From Spiroplasma phoeniceum P40 (GTDB lineage Bacteria > Bacillota_I > Bacilli_A > Mycoplasmatales > Mycoplasmataceae): a stretch of DNA of 64,000 nucleotides. The translations under genes and the position numbers were made by a program. The notes beneath the pieces are model-generated. The model did no database searches and was not told the origin of the DNA. It saw nothing but the letters and a program-made list of their open reading frames with translations. Where the stretch lies: assembly GCF_003339775.1 (NCBI RefSeq), contig NZ_CP031088.1, positions 1,116,001-1,180,000 on the forward strand, written 5' to 3'. Below, one piece after another: positions 15,570-26,500 of this stretch (within the stretch, counting starts at the first letter, position 1; every line of letters begins with the position of its first letter).

Positions 15570-16394
15570 TTAAAAATTTTTTGCTTGTTGATAACGTTTT
15601 GTAACTTTTACCATACTAAAATGATATAAGCCTCCAAAAGCAGCAATAATCCCTGAAATTAAAATAATAGCAATTATAAATCAAACAATACCAGGTAGAC
15701 CTTGTACTTTTGGATTTGTAATTTGTAAAAAGAAATATTGATATGCAATCTTTAGATGCATTCCACTATATTCACATAATATTCCTTTAATAACTCCATA
15801 AACACCATATAAAATTGGATAAATAAAATATCACCCTAATTTTTGTCGATAAAATTGTTTTGTTGAAACTAATGGTGACTGCTTAGCAAAGATAACAATA
15901 TAAATAATTGTTAATACTGGTACAATAGCATGCAGAATAATTTGCTCTGTTCACTGTAGAGGCCCTCACATTAAATCTTTATTTTTTAAGATTGCTGGTA
16001 ATAATACGAAATTGTAAATTAAACAAGTAACGGTAATATACACAACAACTGATAATGAGAAATATGTTTTTAATGGTTTAATAATTCCTTCTTGCCGATG
16101 GCAAATAATTGCAATTACAAATCAAATTAATACTAAAAAATTTGATTGTGTTGTAAAAAATGAAATTCATCATATTGTGTAACCAGCATAATTTCAATGA
16201 CTAATTGCGCCTGTTTGATCATAAACAGCTCATAAATATGTTACTTGGTTATTACTGTCCGTCACAATCATTTTGTCTAAATGCAGTAAATTAGTTAAAT
16301 AATTAGTTAGTAATCCAAATAAAGCAACTAATGCAATAATTATTTTGAATCAAAACCGTCAGTCACGACAATAATATTTGATAAAGTTTTGCAT
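15570..16394 (-). CDS. integral membrane protein, Pr6Pr-like
   Basis: A 274-residue protein with about six or seven membrane helices, starting MQNFIKYYCRDWRFWF. The order of helices and an HAIVPVLTIIYIVIF segment resemble the Pr6Pr family of membrane proteins annotated in mollicutes. The molecular role is unknown. Many UGA tryptophans occur, so nothing of it appears if UGA is read as stop. ATG at 16394 has GAGGGA upstream. It is the last gene of the minus-strand series that starts with nadD. Confidence 0.6.
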
Positions 16395-16451
16395 TTAATC
16401 CCTCTTTCTATTTGATAACATTGTTTAAATCATATCTTAATTTTTAATTTT

Positions 16452-17132
16452 TTATTCTTGATTATTAAATAATTCTGCTGAAATTAATTCACAAATTAAA
16501 ATTCCTGCCTGTGATAAATTTTGTTTAAATTGTATTGTTGAACTTTTCTTATTTGCTTGTAAATAATCTGTAACAATTTTAATACTAACAATTGGAATCT
16601 GATAATTTAAAGCAACTTGAAAAAAAGTACAACCTTCCATATCAACCACATCAATCTTATTTTTAAATTTAGTTTTAATATGCTCAAAATATTCTATTTT
16701 ATCAATAAAAATATCACTACTGCCTAAAACTGCTGTTTGAATGTGTGGCATTTTTGTTGTAATTGTAGCTATTAATTTTTTATCACTATAATAACTAGGT
16801 AATTCGCCAGGGATTTGCCCCATTGCATAACCAAACTCTTGGGCATCAGCAAAAGTATAGTAAGCTTCCGTAATTGCTAAAACTGATAATGGTTTAAAAT
16901 TTGGTTTTAAAGTCCCAACTGTTCCAAGATTATAAACTGTTTTAATTGCATAATCTTTAAGTAAGGTTGTTAAAGTCATAGCAGCATTAACTAAACCAAT
17001 TTTGCTAATTGCGAATAATCAATTATCTTTTTGATATACTTCAATCTGGGTATATTTATCAACTATTTTTGGTTTTAAAACATTTAAAGTTGCTGCAAAT
17101 TCCTCTTTCATTGCACTAATAATTAAATTCAT
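16452..17132 (-). CDS. mtnN: 5'-methylthioadenosine/S-adenosylhomocysteine nucleosidase
   Basis: The 226-residue enzyme hydrolyses the glycosidic bond of methylthioadenosine and S-adenosylhomocysteine, clearing by-products of S-adenosylmethionine use. The start MNLIISAMKEE is the typical family N-terminus (IIGAMxEE). The active-site motif VVDMEGCTFFQVA and the late Asp (KIVTDYL) are present. The length is normal. Start at 17132 lies 4 bases after the nadD stop, so it is co-transcribed with that gene. GAGGATAAATAACGTT before ATG supplies the ribosome site. Confidence 0.92.
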
Positions 17133-17136
17133 AACG

Positions 17137-18234
17137 TTATTTATCCTCTTTTCACTGCTGATAAGTCAATTGTATATTTTTTCCTAAATGCTCAAGGTCT
17201 TGCTTCGCGACTGCTCGTTCAAATTGAACTATTAATAATTCTTGAAATGCCTTTACTAAATCTTTTTGGGCTAATATTCGATAATAATCAACTTTTAAAT
17301 AATTTCGTTCATTACTAATTTTATCGGCAACAAAAATTAGCATTTCAAATAAAGTCATTTCTGGTCGACCAACAGTATGCCATTTAATTGCTGATAAAAT
17401 ATCTTCATCATTAAATAATAAATCATATTTTAAATGGCAATAACCAGTATAAGAATGCCAAGTAGCAATTGGCTCTGATAAAAACGTTGGTAAATATTTT
17501 GTTAGATATGCTTTTTGTTTTTGTTCTAATCATTGTTTTGTAATATCATGATAAGTCCCAGCAATTAAAGCTTTTTGCGGATTTAACTTATGAACTAATG
17601 CTAATTCCCGCGCTTTTTGGCCAACATTTAAACAATGTTGATAGCGTTCCTTATCCATATTTTGGCCTAGTCGTTCTGGCAAATATAATAAATTATTATT
17701 AATATAATTCGTAATATTTGGCAATTGTAATGCAATGTTTTTTCCTTCTCGTAACATTGTTGATGATAAATGTAAATTATTATGAAATGGAAGTAACATT
17801 GCTTGATATTGTTTTAAAATTGTTTGATCAATTGGTTCATTTCGTTGGAAAACAATAAAAGTTTGCATTCTTGCTAATTCATTAATATTGTTTCATTTAT
17901 TTAATGATGCTAGTTGATCAGAACCAATCATAAAATAAAACTGATGATGAGGAAATTGTTGTTGCAATTTTAAAACAGTTTCATATGTTGTACTAGGCTT
18001 TGCATTTTCTAATTCAATTAAATTAATTTTAACATCCACTAAATCAGCGATTGCTAAATTAATAATTGCGACACGATCCGTAGGGGGAGATAATTTTCGT
18101 GTTTTAAAAGGATTCTGATTTGTTGGAATAATTCAAATTTCATCAATATCTGTTTTTGTTTTAACAAGATTAATCATTGCTAAATGGTCAGTATGAAATG
18201 GGTCAAAACTACCACCAAATAATGCTATCTTCAT
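17137..18234 (-). CDS. nadD: nicotinate-nucleotide adenylyltransferase fused to a YqeK-like HD hydrolase
   Basis: The 365-residue protein joins two enzymes that are separate in most Firmicutes. Residues 1-190 are NadD, which adenylates nicotinate mononucleotide in NAD synthesis: GGSFDPFHTDHL, KTRKLSPPTDR and the SSTMLREG motif are seen. Residues about 200-365 are an HD-domain protein like YqeK (RYQHCLNVG, AGTYHDITKQ, KWHTVGRPEM, FVADKISNER), the type that cleaves Ap4A symmetrically. The real stop is TAA at 17137, after a UGA Trp. ATG at 18234 follows GGAAGA. Confidence 0.9.
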
Positions 18235-18285
18235 TTATTCTTCCTCCCAATCCAAAAATAACAGCAAATTCAAACAAAATAAAAA

Positions 18286-19011
18286 TTATTCATCTTTATT
18301 TTTAATTCCTAATTCAACTAAAACATCTTCGACAGTATCACGCACAACTTCTTGAAATTGTTTAATAGATAATGTAATGGTAAAATTTTCTTTTTCACTT
18401 AAATAATTAGCAATTTTTTTGGTAAGTTTTGTTTAAAAGTATTAATTTCATTTTTATTACCAGTAATTGTAACTTTATTTTTTTTTTACCCCTTTTGGGA
18501 GATTCTCTTCTAATGGTTCACCATTATGGTCTAACTCTAACTTATCATCATCACGATGAGAAATTTTAATGCGATCCATAATATATGCCATTCGATCATT
18601 AAAATTCCGTTCTTTAATTTGATTTAGCATTTGTTGAAATTCATTTGGTTGAACTTTTGAACTATCACGTAATTTTTTTAATTGTTCTAAACGTTCTAAA
18701 AAATTTTCATGTTCATTAACATTATATTCTTCTTTGTATTTATTAATTTGATGACGTGCATTTTGAACAAGGCTATGAATATTATTAACATTCTCTTGGT
18801 TCGATGGTTTGATGTGTTGTTCAGTATTTCTAATTTCAGAATTTTCTGATTTATTTAACATCACTTGTGTTGATTGTGGGACTTTAAAGTCAATTGTTTC
18901 ATCACTAAAATTAACCCCACTAAATGCTTCAATTTCATCATCAAAAGCACTAGCTGTTTCTAAATTTACTATTTTTTGTTCAGTTTTTTTTCGTCTTCAT
19001 CATTTAAACAT
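18286..19011 (-). pseudogene. unknown charged protein gene with two A-run frameshifts
   Basis: From ATG at 19011 (MFKWWRRKKTEQK, AGAGG upstream) the frame runs 178 codons to a TAA at 18475, formed right after a run of ten A. With nine A the frame continues (VTITGNKNEINTFK). A second break at the CAAAACTTACC stretch near 18435, repaired by one A, leads to a natural-looking end (LVELGIKNKDE) at 18286. The joined protein has about 240 residues, basic and helical, with no domain I recognise. Both lesions are one-base changes in A runs, so an assembly error is possible. Confidence 0.6.
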
Positions 19012-19099
19012 ATCTTTGCCTCTAATTCCATATACATTATTATATAATAAATTATTAAAATTTCTTGAAGTTTTTTCCAACAATGTTAAGATAATATTG

Positions 19100-19187
19100 T
19101 AATTGACAGAGGTAACTTATAAAACATAAGTTTGAGAAATACTCTTGGAACCTGATCTAGTTAACACTAGCGTAGGGAGTTCAAATT
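19100..19187 (+). promoter_or_regulatory. TPP riboswitch (THI element)
   Basis: The conserved core is visible: ACAGAGG, then TTTGAGAAATACTC (the TGAGA pyrimidine-sensing part), GAACCTGATCTAG, TTAACACTAGCGTAGGGAG. The P4/P5 stem CTAG-TTAACA-CTAG and the GCGTAGGGA bulge match the thiamine-pyrophosphate aptamer. It sits 90 bases before a ThiT-like transporter gene. The expression platform between 19188 and 19260 is AT-rich and I cannot tell whether it controls termination or ribosome access. Confidence 0.93.
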
Positions 19188-19275
19188 CGTTATTTATTTA
19201 ATTTAATAAATTTAATTTGATGCTCACTTTCACAGAAGTTAATTACAAAATTATTTGTGTAAGGAGATTTTTTAT

Positions 19276-20301
19276 ATGGTTACACCCCCATCTTTTAAGG
19301 TTAAGTTAAACCAACAAAACATTATTTTATGATACAATAAAGCAACAATTTTTATTGTCATAAGTTTATACCTTGGTATTTTAATAACGGTTAGTATTTT
19401 ACCACTATCAAGATTAAGTAAACTATTTCATTTAAATAATGACCAATATTTTAAAAATATATGAGTTTTTTGTTTAATGACTTGTGGACTTGGTTTAATA
19501 TTTAGTATCATATCTGCAATAAGTGTTTGATTAACAAATTATGAAGAATATATTAATTATAAGTTTCAGTTTATTATTTTAAATATTATTAGTTTGAATA
19601 TTCTTAATTTAATTAGTAATATTATAATTTATAGTTATGAAATAAAGGTTAGTGATTTATTATTTACTAATACTATGAAACGAAAACGATTTTTAATTAA
19701 TTTAGGAATTTGAAAATGAAAAACATTTGATATTGTTATTATTGCGATGTTTGTAGCAGTAACCTTAGCTTTAGCATATTTAGAAACATTATTGCCTAAC
19801 TTACCATATGGTGGTGGAATTGGTTTAAAATATCTTCCACTTATCGTTATTGCTTTTTTACACTCAGCAATCGCTGGTCTTATAACTGGGAGTATTAGTG
19901 CCCTGATGTCATTGCTATTTATTGCTTCAAATTTTATTGTTTCACCATGATCATATTTATTAGATTATTTTGTTCCAATTATTATTCCAACAATTGCAGG
20001 TTTTATGCGTTTTAAAGTTAATAATGACAAAAAATATATTACTTATGTTAATTATATTATTATTTGTTTTAGTATTATTACTCTTATTTACTTGTCACAA
20101 GTATTAGTTGGTGTTTTAATTTGAACAACTTTATTCCCTGATTCAGTTTGACCAGGTTATAGTAATTGATTATATGCCATTGTTTATAACTTTATTCATA
20201 GTTTTCTTTTTACATATCCAATTATTCAAATTGTTGTTCCTTTTATTTTACGTAGTTTAGCTCCCATTTTTTGACAACGTTATTTAAAATATGATAGTTA
20301 A
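19276..20301 (+). CDS. thiT: ThiT-like thiamine transporter (ECF S component) with an N-terminal membrane extension
   Basis: The C-terminal half (from about residue 150) matches ThiT, the thiamine-binding S component of energy-coupling-factor transporters: MFVAVTLALAYLETLLPNLP, GGGIGLKYLPLIVIAFLHS and the GLITGSISALMSLL helix. The first 150 residues add about three membrane helices not found in the usual 180-200-residue ThiT. The TPP riboswitch upstream supports thiamine as substrate. Energy would come from a shared EcfA-A'-T module elsewhere. ATG at 19276 follows AAGGAGA by 8 bases. 341 residues. Confidence 0.88.
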
Positions 20302-20320
20302 ATAAACAAGAGAACAATAA

Positions 20321-20362
20321 AAAAAAATGCAATTATCATTTTTATGATGATTGCATTTTTTT
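20321..20362. terminator. bidirectional terminator shared by thiT and tkt
   Basis: AAAAAAATGCAAT-ATCAT and ATGAT-ATTGCATTTTTTT pair with one wobble around a T loop. It carries T runs in both directions. The tkt stop (20342) lies within it. Confidence 0.85.
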
Positions 20363-22306
20363 ATTAATAGCATTAAAAATGTTTTCTACATTAAAACCAA
20401 AATATTCTAATACATCTTTAAATGGTCCTGATTGTCCAAAAGTGTTAATTCCAAAATTTAAACCATTAGAAGTATAACGTTCTCAACCAAAGGTTGCTCC
20501 TAATTCAATTGACGCAATTAAAGCTGTTGGTTCTAACAATTTTTGTTTATAAGCAGCAGCATCTTGCTGCTCAAATAATTCTCAACAAGGCATTGATACT
20601 ACTTTTACTTTAATTTTTTTATCATGTTCTAATTTGTTTGCAACAGCAATCGCCATGCTAACTTCACTACCAGTTGCTAACAATACAACATCATTATTAT
20701 CTTCTTGTCCATAAACTTGATAAGCTCCTTTTTTCACTGCCTCAACATTTGAATGTTCTAATTCTGGTAAATCTTGTCGTGTAATTAAAATAACACTTGG
20801 AGTATGTTTTGACTGTAAAGCGATATGATAAGCTCCTAATGTTTCATTAAAATCAGCTGGACGAAAAACATTTAAGTTTGGCTGACTACGTAACATTGCT
20901 AATTGTTCAATTGCTTGGTGCGTTGGACCATCTTCACCAACAGCAATTGAATCATGCGATAAAATATAAATAGCTGGAATTTCCATTAATGAACTTAAAC
21001 GAATAGCTGGCTTCATATAATCAGCAAAAACAAAAAAACCACTTGCAAAAGGAATTAATCCACGGTGTAAACAAATTCCATTATTAATGGCTGCCATTGC
21101 AAATTCACGCACTCCATAAGCTAAATTACGGCCTAATCGATTTTCATGACTATAAACACCATCAGTTCCCTTTGCTTTTGTACTACCACTTAAATCAGCA
21201 CTACCACCAATTAAAGCTGGAATAATATTAGAAAGACGGTCAAGGATTGCCCCACTACTAATTCGTGTTGCTTGTGGCTTAATTGGTTTTAAATCACGAA
21301 AATCTTGTGGATTAAAATTAAAATTACCATAAAGGGCATCATCAAGTTCTTTAGCTAAAGTAGAATTTTCTTTGCAAAGACCTTGATACATTTCTAATCA
21401 TTCCTGATATTTTTTAATTCCTCGTTGTTTAACATTGATTTCAAAATCCTTATAAACTTCACTAGAAACTTCAAATGGTTTATAATCTCATTTTAACATT
21501 TTACGAACTGTTTCAATATCACTTCCTAACGGCGCCCCATGTACTGCTGGTGTACCTTGTTTTGTTGCCCCATCACCAATTATTGTTTTTACTTCGATTA
21601 ATGTTGGTTTATCACTTTTTTTTGCTTTTATAATAGCTTGATCAATTGCTTCAATATCATTACCATCTTTGACAAAAAGATAATTTCAATTTGCTGCTTT
21701 AAAACGATCAGCAATGTTTTCACTTTGTGCAACATTAACCATATTATCTAATTGAACATCATTAGAATCAAATAATACAATTAATTTATTTAGTTTTCAA
21801 TGTCCTGCTAAAGATATTGCTTCTTGTGTAACTCCTTCTTGTAAATCACCATCACCACATAAAACATAAGTATAATGATCATAAAGATTATATTTATTGT
21901 TATTGTATCTTGCTGCTAAATGCGTTTCTGCTAACGCTAAACCAACTGCTTCTGCAAGTCCTTGGCCAAGAGGACCCGTTGTCACATCCACTCCGGGCGT
22001 TAAATGTGATTCCGGATGACCAGGCGTAATTGAATTAACTTGACGAAAATTTCGTAAATCATCAATATTAAGATCAAATCCTGATAAATGCAATAACGAA
22101 TATAATAAAGCACTACCATGTCCTGCTGCTAAAACAAAACGATCACGATTTGTTCATTTATCCACTTGTGGGTTAACAACTAAGTGTCTTGTGAATAAAG
22201 TATATGCCATTGGAGCAGCACCAAGAACAATTCCTGGATGGCCTGAATTTGCTTTATTAATTGCTTCAATTCCCAACATTTTGATTGTATCAATTGATTT
22301 TTTCAT
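20342..22306 (-). CDS. tkt: transketolase
   Basis: Transketolase moves two-carbon units between sugar phosphates in the non-oxidative pentose phosphate pathway, using thiamine diphosphate. The 654-residue protein shows [14 protein letters not shown], the cofactor motif [13 protein letters not shown], the PYR-domain start [15 protein letters not shown], and [14 protein letters not shown] with its conserved His. The length is typical. I take ATG at 22306 ([11 protein letters not shown]), preceded by AAGGAGA, over an upstream in-frame ATG. It is convergent with thiT, so cofactor uptake and a cofactor-dependent enzyme share a terminator. Confidence 0.96.
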
Positions 22307-22379
22307 TTTATTTATCTCCTTTTTATACACTAATAAATTAATACTCATAATATCATTGTACAACGAATTAAAAGAAAGA

Positions 22380-22545
22380 ACTTAATAATTTGAAAAATAT
22401 TCCATTAATTCTTACTTTTTTTGGATTATTCATTTATAATTAATGAAGTTGAAATGAAAAAATTAATAGAAAAAGAGTGGTACCTTGAATGGTTAAATAT
22501 TTATTTAAAAGTCGTGATAACGTCCTCTAATTTTTTAAAAAAGTA
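22380..22545 (+). promoter_or_regulatory. possible T-box leader, divergent T-box sequence
   Basis: GAGTGGTACC at 22475-22484 matches the first part of the T-box sequence (usually TGGTACCGCG), and CGTCCTCT at 22521-22528 followed by TTTTTT matches the 3' side of the terminator/antiterminator. The CGCG part is replaced by TTGA. The 90 bases upstream could hold stem I, but I cannot read a specifier codon. If real it would sense an uncharged tRNA and control the transporter at 22633. Confidence 0.5.
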
Positions 22546-22632
22546 AGTTAAAAAAAGAAAAGTTTTTTTAAACCCTACACTAAAAAGCAATAATATTATA
22601 AATACCATAAAGCAAAGGATGTGATAATAAAA

Positions 22633-23856
22633 ATGACAAATAAATTACGAAATTGAAAAATAATAATAATTATTCAGGGAATCTTGATGGGAGCACTATT
22701 TTCATTTATTCCATTTGCAATTTTTGATAAATTTGGTTTAACAAAAATTTGATTCTTCTTATTAGTTCCCACTTCAATGTTCTTTTTTACCCCATTATGG
22801 GCTAAAGTTAAAAAGAAAAAGAGTAATACCTTTATCCTTCAAATTAATAGTTTTTTTGTTTTTATTTTTCTCTCGTTATTAATGACTGTTAATTTTTTTG
22901 ATAATAATTTAATTATTTATTTTTATCCCTTACTGCTTTTTTGTACAGGAATGTTTGTTGCTGGAATGGTTCCCTTTTCAATCGAAATTATCCGTAGTTA
23001 TACCCGTGAACATCAGTTAAAAACAAACCCTAGTCTTTATTTTATTTTAGGAAGTGTTGTTACAATTATAATTCCTTTTTTAATACAATACTTTTTAACA
23101 GAATTAACAGCTAAAATTTCCTTACAAGGATATTTTAGTCTATTGGCATTAATTAACTTTAGTTTAATTTTTTTCAACCATGATATTCAAACAGAAGAAA
23201 TTACTTTTAAAATTAATCCTAATAGTTGAAAAGTACTTCAAAAAAACAAACAATTTTGAAGTTATTTATATTCATCAAGTTTTTTATACAGTATTAATGA
23301 AGTATTTGGTTACATTCTTCCTATTTTAATTTTTAATAACACCGCAATTATGATTATATTGATAGGTAGTTTATATGTTATTCGAAAAATAAGTTATTTA
23401 TTTGGATATTTACTAAAAATAAACAATAATAATATTAAACACCAAATTATTTGTAATACAATTATTGCTATAATTGCGATTGCATTATTATTAGGATTAA
23501 CAATTGCATTCTTCCCCTTTCAAACCCAATTATCGCATATTTTATATTTAACAATTGGTTTAGGTGGAAGTCAAATCTTAATAGGATGTTGTCTTGGGCA
23601 TTTAAGTCGTATTCAAAAAAATAATATAATTAATTTAGTTGGAACTGAGCATTTTACCTTAGGTCTAATGATTGAACATGTCTTCGGGCATGCTATCTTT
23701 AGTTTATTGTTAGGCATTATTATTATTCCAGTAATAATTACTTTTTCTACAAATATATTAACTTATATAATTATTTATAGTATTATCATTGGAATGTTAT
23801 TTTTAAGTTTTATTTTTATTTTTAATAAACTACCAGTAAAAAGAATAGGGTCTTAG
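22633..23856 (+). CDS. MFS-like multi-pass transporter
   Basis: A 407-residue protein with about 11-12 hydrophobic helices in two halves separated by a polar stretch (near residues 185-215, SWKVLQKNKQFWSYLY). The overall plan is that of a major facilitator protein, but the cytoplasmic loop motifs are weak. Substrate unknown. The T-box-like leader upstream hints at an amino acid or a related compound. ATG at 22633 follows AAAGGATG. Monocistronic, with a strong terminator. Confidence 0.7.
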
Positions 23857-23885
23857 GTTTTAATATATAAATTATAAGAAATAAG

Positions 23886-23913
23886 AAAAGATATCTTATA
23901 TAAGATATCTTTT
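23886..23913 (+). terminator. terminator of the MFS-like gene, 13-bp perfect stem
   Basis: AAAAGATATCTTA and TAAGATATCTTTT form an almost continuous palindrome with a 2-base centre, 29 bases after the stop at 23856. Confidence 0.85.
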
Positions 23914-24200
23914 TAATGTTAAGGAAAAAGAAATTTATTAAAAAATACTCTTGTTTTTTTCTTAAAAAAAGTTATAAATGAAATAAGCAGTTGCATTATG
24001 TAAAAATTCAAAAAAGAAATGAAAAATAAGTATTAAAATATGAAAAAAATTGTAGTATACCACACACATTTTAAAGATTACAAGAAAATAAAAAAAATAT
24101 TTATTTATAATTATAAAAATATCATAAAATAAATAAATAAAAAATATAAAATTAAACAAACTAAAAATTAGTTTAAATACAAAAACTTAATAATTTAAAA
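23914..24200. other. AT-rich gap, no supported gene
   Basis: Very AT-rich sequence. A 65-codon hydrophobic frame on the minus strand exists but has only T-rich codons and no ribosome site, so I do not call it. Probably DNA flanking the transposase remnant. Confidence 0.5.
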
Positions 24201-24785
24201 TTATTTAATTAAACTATTCAAAAAGTTAAATGGTGTCTGAAAATTTAAAGACTTATGCACTCTTTCAAAATTATAAAAATAATAATAATCATTTAATTTG
24301 TTCTGTAAACTAAATGCATTTAATATTTTTGCTTCAAATACAAATAATTTAGTATAATTTTAATGATATCTTTCAATCTTACCGTTTGACTGTGGAGAGC
24401 GAACCGGTGTTGTTTGATGCAAAATATTTTTATCTGTTAAAAATTGAGTAAAATTAGTTTTTTTAACACTAATTTTTTGATTATTCCGATAACTATTAAT
24501 AAATTCAGAACCGTTATCAGTTCTAATCCGTATTATTCTAATACCAAATATATTTTTAATATCACTAATTGCTTTTTTAACAGCATCAATAGCATTATCA
24601 GTACTTAATTTATCATAAATATATCCTAATACTAATCTTGTTTTTTCATCAATAAAATCATAAACATAATACTTTTTATCAACTGGAAATTTACTTGGTA
24701 CAAAATATTTAGCATCCATCTGTAATAAACCTATTTCTTCAACTTTATATCTTGATTGAAAATTAATAACTAATAAATATATCAC
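24201..24785 (-). pseudogene. truncated DDE transposase (integrase-core remnant)
   Basis: The visible part is the rve-type catalytic core: LLQMDAKYFVPSKFP (first Asp), IIRIRTDNGSEF (second Asp), and SPQSNGKIERYH (Glu), then one in-frame TAA where family members usually have RYHQN, and a C-terminal tail KSLNFQTPFNFL to TAA at 24201. The 5' part, including any HTH domain, is missing and the coding region begins at one arm of a 25-bp inverted repeat. It is therefore inactive: a 5' truncation and a nonsense codon. Confidence 0.8.
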
Positions 24786-24828
24786 CCAGTACCTCGTGGA
24801 ATGTATTTATTAGTTATTAATTTTCAAT
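24755..24828. repeat. 25-bp perfect inverted repeat at the transposase junction
   Basis: Arms 24755-24779 and 24804-24828 are exact reverse complements with a 24-base spacer. One arm codes the first visible transposase residues, the other the end of decayed gene copy B. The spacer is relatively GC-rich (CACCCAGTACCTCGTGG). Confidence 0.85.
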
Positions 24829-26109
24829 TATCTTGTTTCAACTTAACTCTTGGATAACGATTATCTTTATAACGGTCAACATTCTCCACATTTTTTTAGA
24901 TACATAATACATCTTATATTTTACTGCAAAAGCATAAATAAAATCAGTTAAATCATCCAAAAAATTCTCCTTTTTAACATTATAAAATTTATCAACCATA
25001 TATCGACTTTTTAAACTATGTCATCGTTAATAATAATGCAAAAATACTTCATTAGGTTTATCATAAACAACTCCCGTAGAATAACTATCTTGTAAAAAAT
25101 CCAAATACCATTTATCATTAAACGATAATTTTTTTGATGTTTTTAAAGTTGGATTAATAAAATAATTTGTTTCCGATCAATTTTCAAAAAAACTACTACG
25201 TAAAAACATTGTATTAATAAAATCAGTTTCATTAAGACCTTTATCAGTACTATTTATAATGCTCTCCATTTAACGGTCTAAAATAAAGACGGTAAATTAC
25301 AATATGGAACAACTTTAGAAAATAATTTAATATTAAGGCGATTTAATTCTGTACGAATAATATTTCAAACAGCATCAGGCACATTTGCTACATCATTAAA
25401 ATCACTATTGTGTCTATCAACCATACTATAATTTTGTTTAGCAAAAAAGAATATCAATAAAGTAACAAAATAATCTTTAAGATCTGCTTGCATATGTTTT
25501 ACAGCTACTAAGTCATTACTTACAACAATTAAACCACTAATTGAATCACGAACTTACAACTCTTTAAATTTAACTTTATACATAATATTAAATTTAACTG
25601 TTAGTGCTAATACATTTTTAGAAGAAAGTGGTATAAATTTTGCTAAGTTATCAAAATTAATATTTGTTAAGTTAAAAGAACTATCATTTTCAGATAATAC
25701 CAATGGTTTTGAGGTATGATAATAATTTGAATATTTGATTGCTAATGAATGATTAAAATTATTAAATTCATTAATAAACTCAGTAAACAATCGCGCCAGA
25801 AAACGCCACTCTTGAACTTCTTCGCCAAGTAAAGTTAATTCTTTTTTTTCTTTTAATATTGAAACTAATGCATTAAATGATGTTTCTTGTCCACGAACAG
25901 CATTAATATCAATCGTTGTATGTTCTTCTCATCAACTATTAAAATGTTGTTTTGCTTACCTTTTTATATCATTGATATGGTCAAGGTCTCTATTAATATC
26001 CTAGTTTATTTTTATTATCTTCTTTTATCCGTGGCCTACAACTAACCACCCCAAACACACTACCACTGCCTAACACAAAAGCACTAAAAATGGTTAATAA
26101 CCGTTTCAT
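24770..26109 (-). pseudogene. decayed secreted/lipoprotein gene, copy B
   Basis: ATG at 26109 starts the same signal peptide as copy A (MKRLLTIFSAFVLGSGS), here ending in VVSC, a better lipobox. The frame then fails within 40 codons, and pieces in other frames continue: AKQHFNSWWEEHTTIDIN, FTEFINEFNNFNHSLAIKYS, RDSISGLIVVSNDLV, FINTMFLRSSFFENWS, FLDDLTDFIYAFAVKYK, to a TAG at 24770. At least four frameshifts or stops are present. Order and spacing match copy A, so this is a full-length but dead paralog, abutted by the transposase remnant at its 3' end. Confidence 0.75.
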
Positions 26110-26173
26110 CAATATGCCACCTTCTTCTAATAAGATACTTATTACTTATTATTATATTGAATAAAAAAAGCAC
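26047..26173. repeat. direct repeat copy 2: promoter and signal-peptide region
   Basis: Nearly identical to 15401-15529. See that entry. The terminator-like part here has diverged more than the coding part. Confidence 0.8.
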
Positions 26174-26191
26174 ATTCATACCCTTAACAAA

Positions 26192-26224
26192 TTATTTGCA
26201 AGATAAATTCTATCTTGCAAATAA
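26192..26224. other. 14-bp perfect hairpin, role unclear
   Basis: TTATTTGCAAGATA and TATCTTGCAAATAA pair around AATTC. No T run follows in either direction, so it is not a typical terminator. It lies between decayed copy B and the membrane-protein remnant. Confidence 0.6.
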
Positions 26225-26373
26225 AAGAGATTAAGAAATCATATTATTAAAATGTAATGCTATTTTCATATAAAAAATGTTTCTCCTAACATTATAATTT
26301 AGTAATAAACAATAACAATTATTATTTATCTTTTGGTTAAGAAAAACATTATCAATTATTTTTAAAACAATAT

Positions 26374-26500
26374 TTAATTTCGGTTAAACCAACGACCAAG
26401 TAATGCATCACCGTTTCGTTTACGACGACGAGCAATTAATCATGGAATTGAAATTACTAGTGTTAAAATAATTAATAAAATAATAAAAATTACTAATGAA
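26374..26500 (-). pseudogene. C-terminal remnant of a membrane protein cut by a transposase gene
   Basis: On the minus strand about 40 codons read VIFIILLIILTLVISIP then LIARRRKRNGDALLGRWF to TAA at 26374: one membrane helix and a basic tail. There is no start. The upstream side runs straight into the transposase gene beginning at 26496, so the N-terminal part was lost on insertion or rearrangement. Confidence 0.5.

Noticed and set aside
23962-24159. 65-codon hydrophobic frame on the minus strand
   Set aside because: It is made almost only of T-rich codons in a very AT-rich gap, has no ribosome site and no sensible context.
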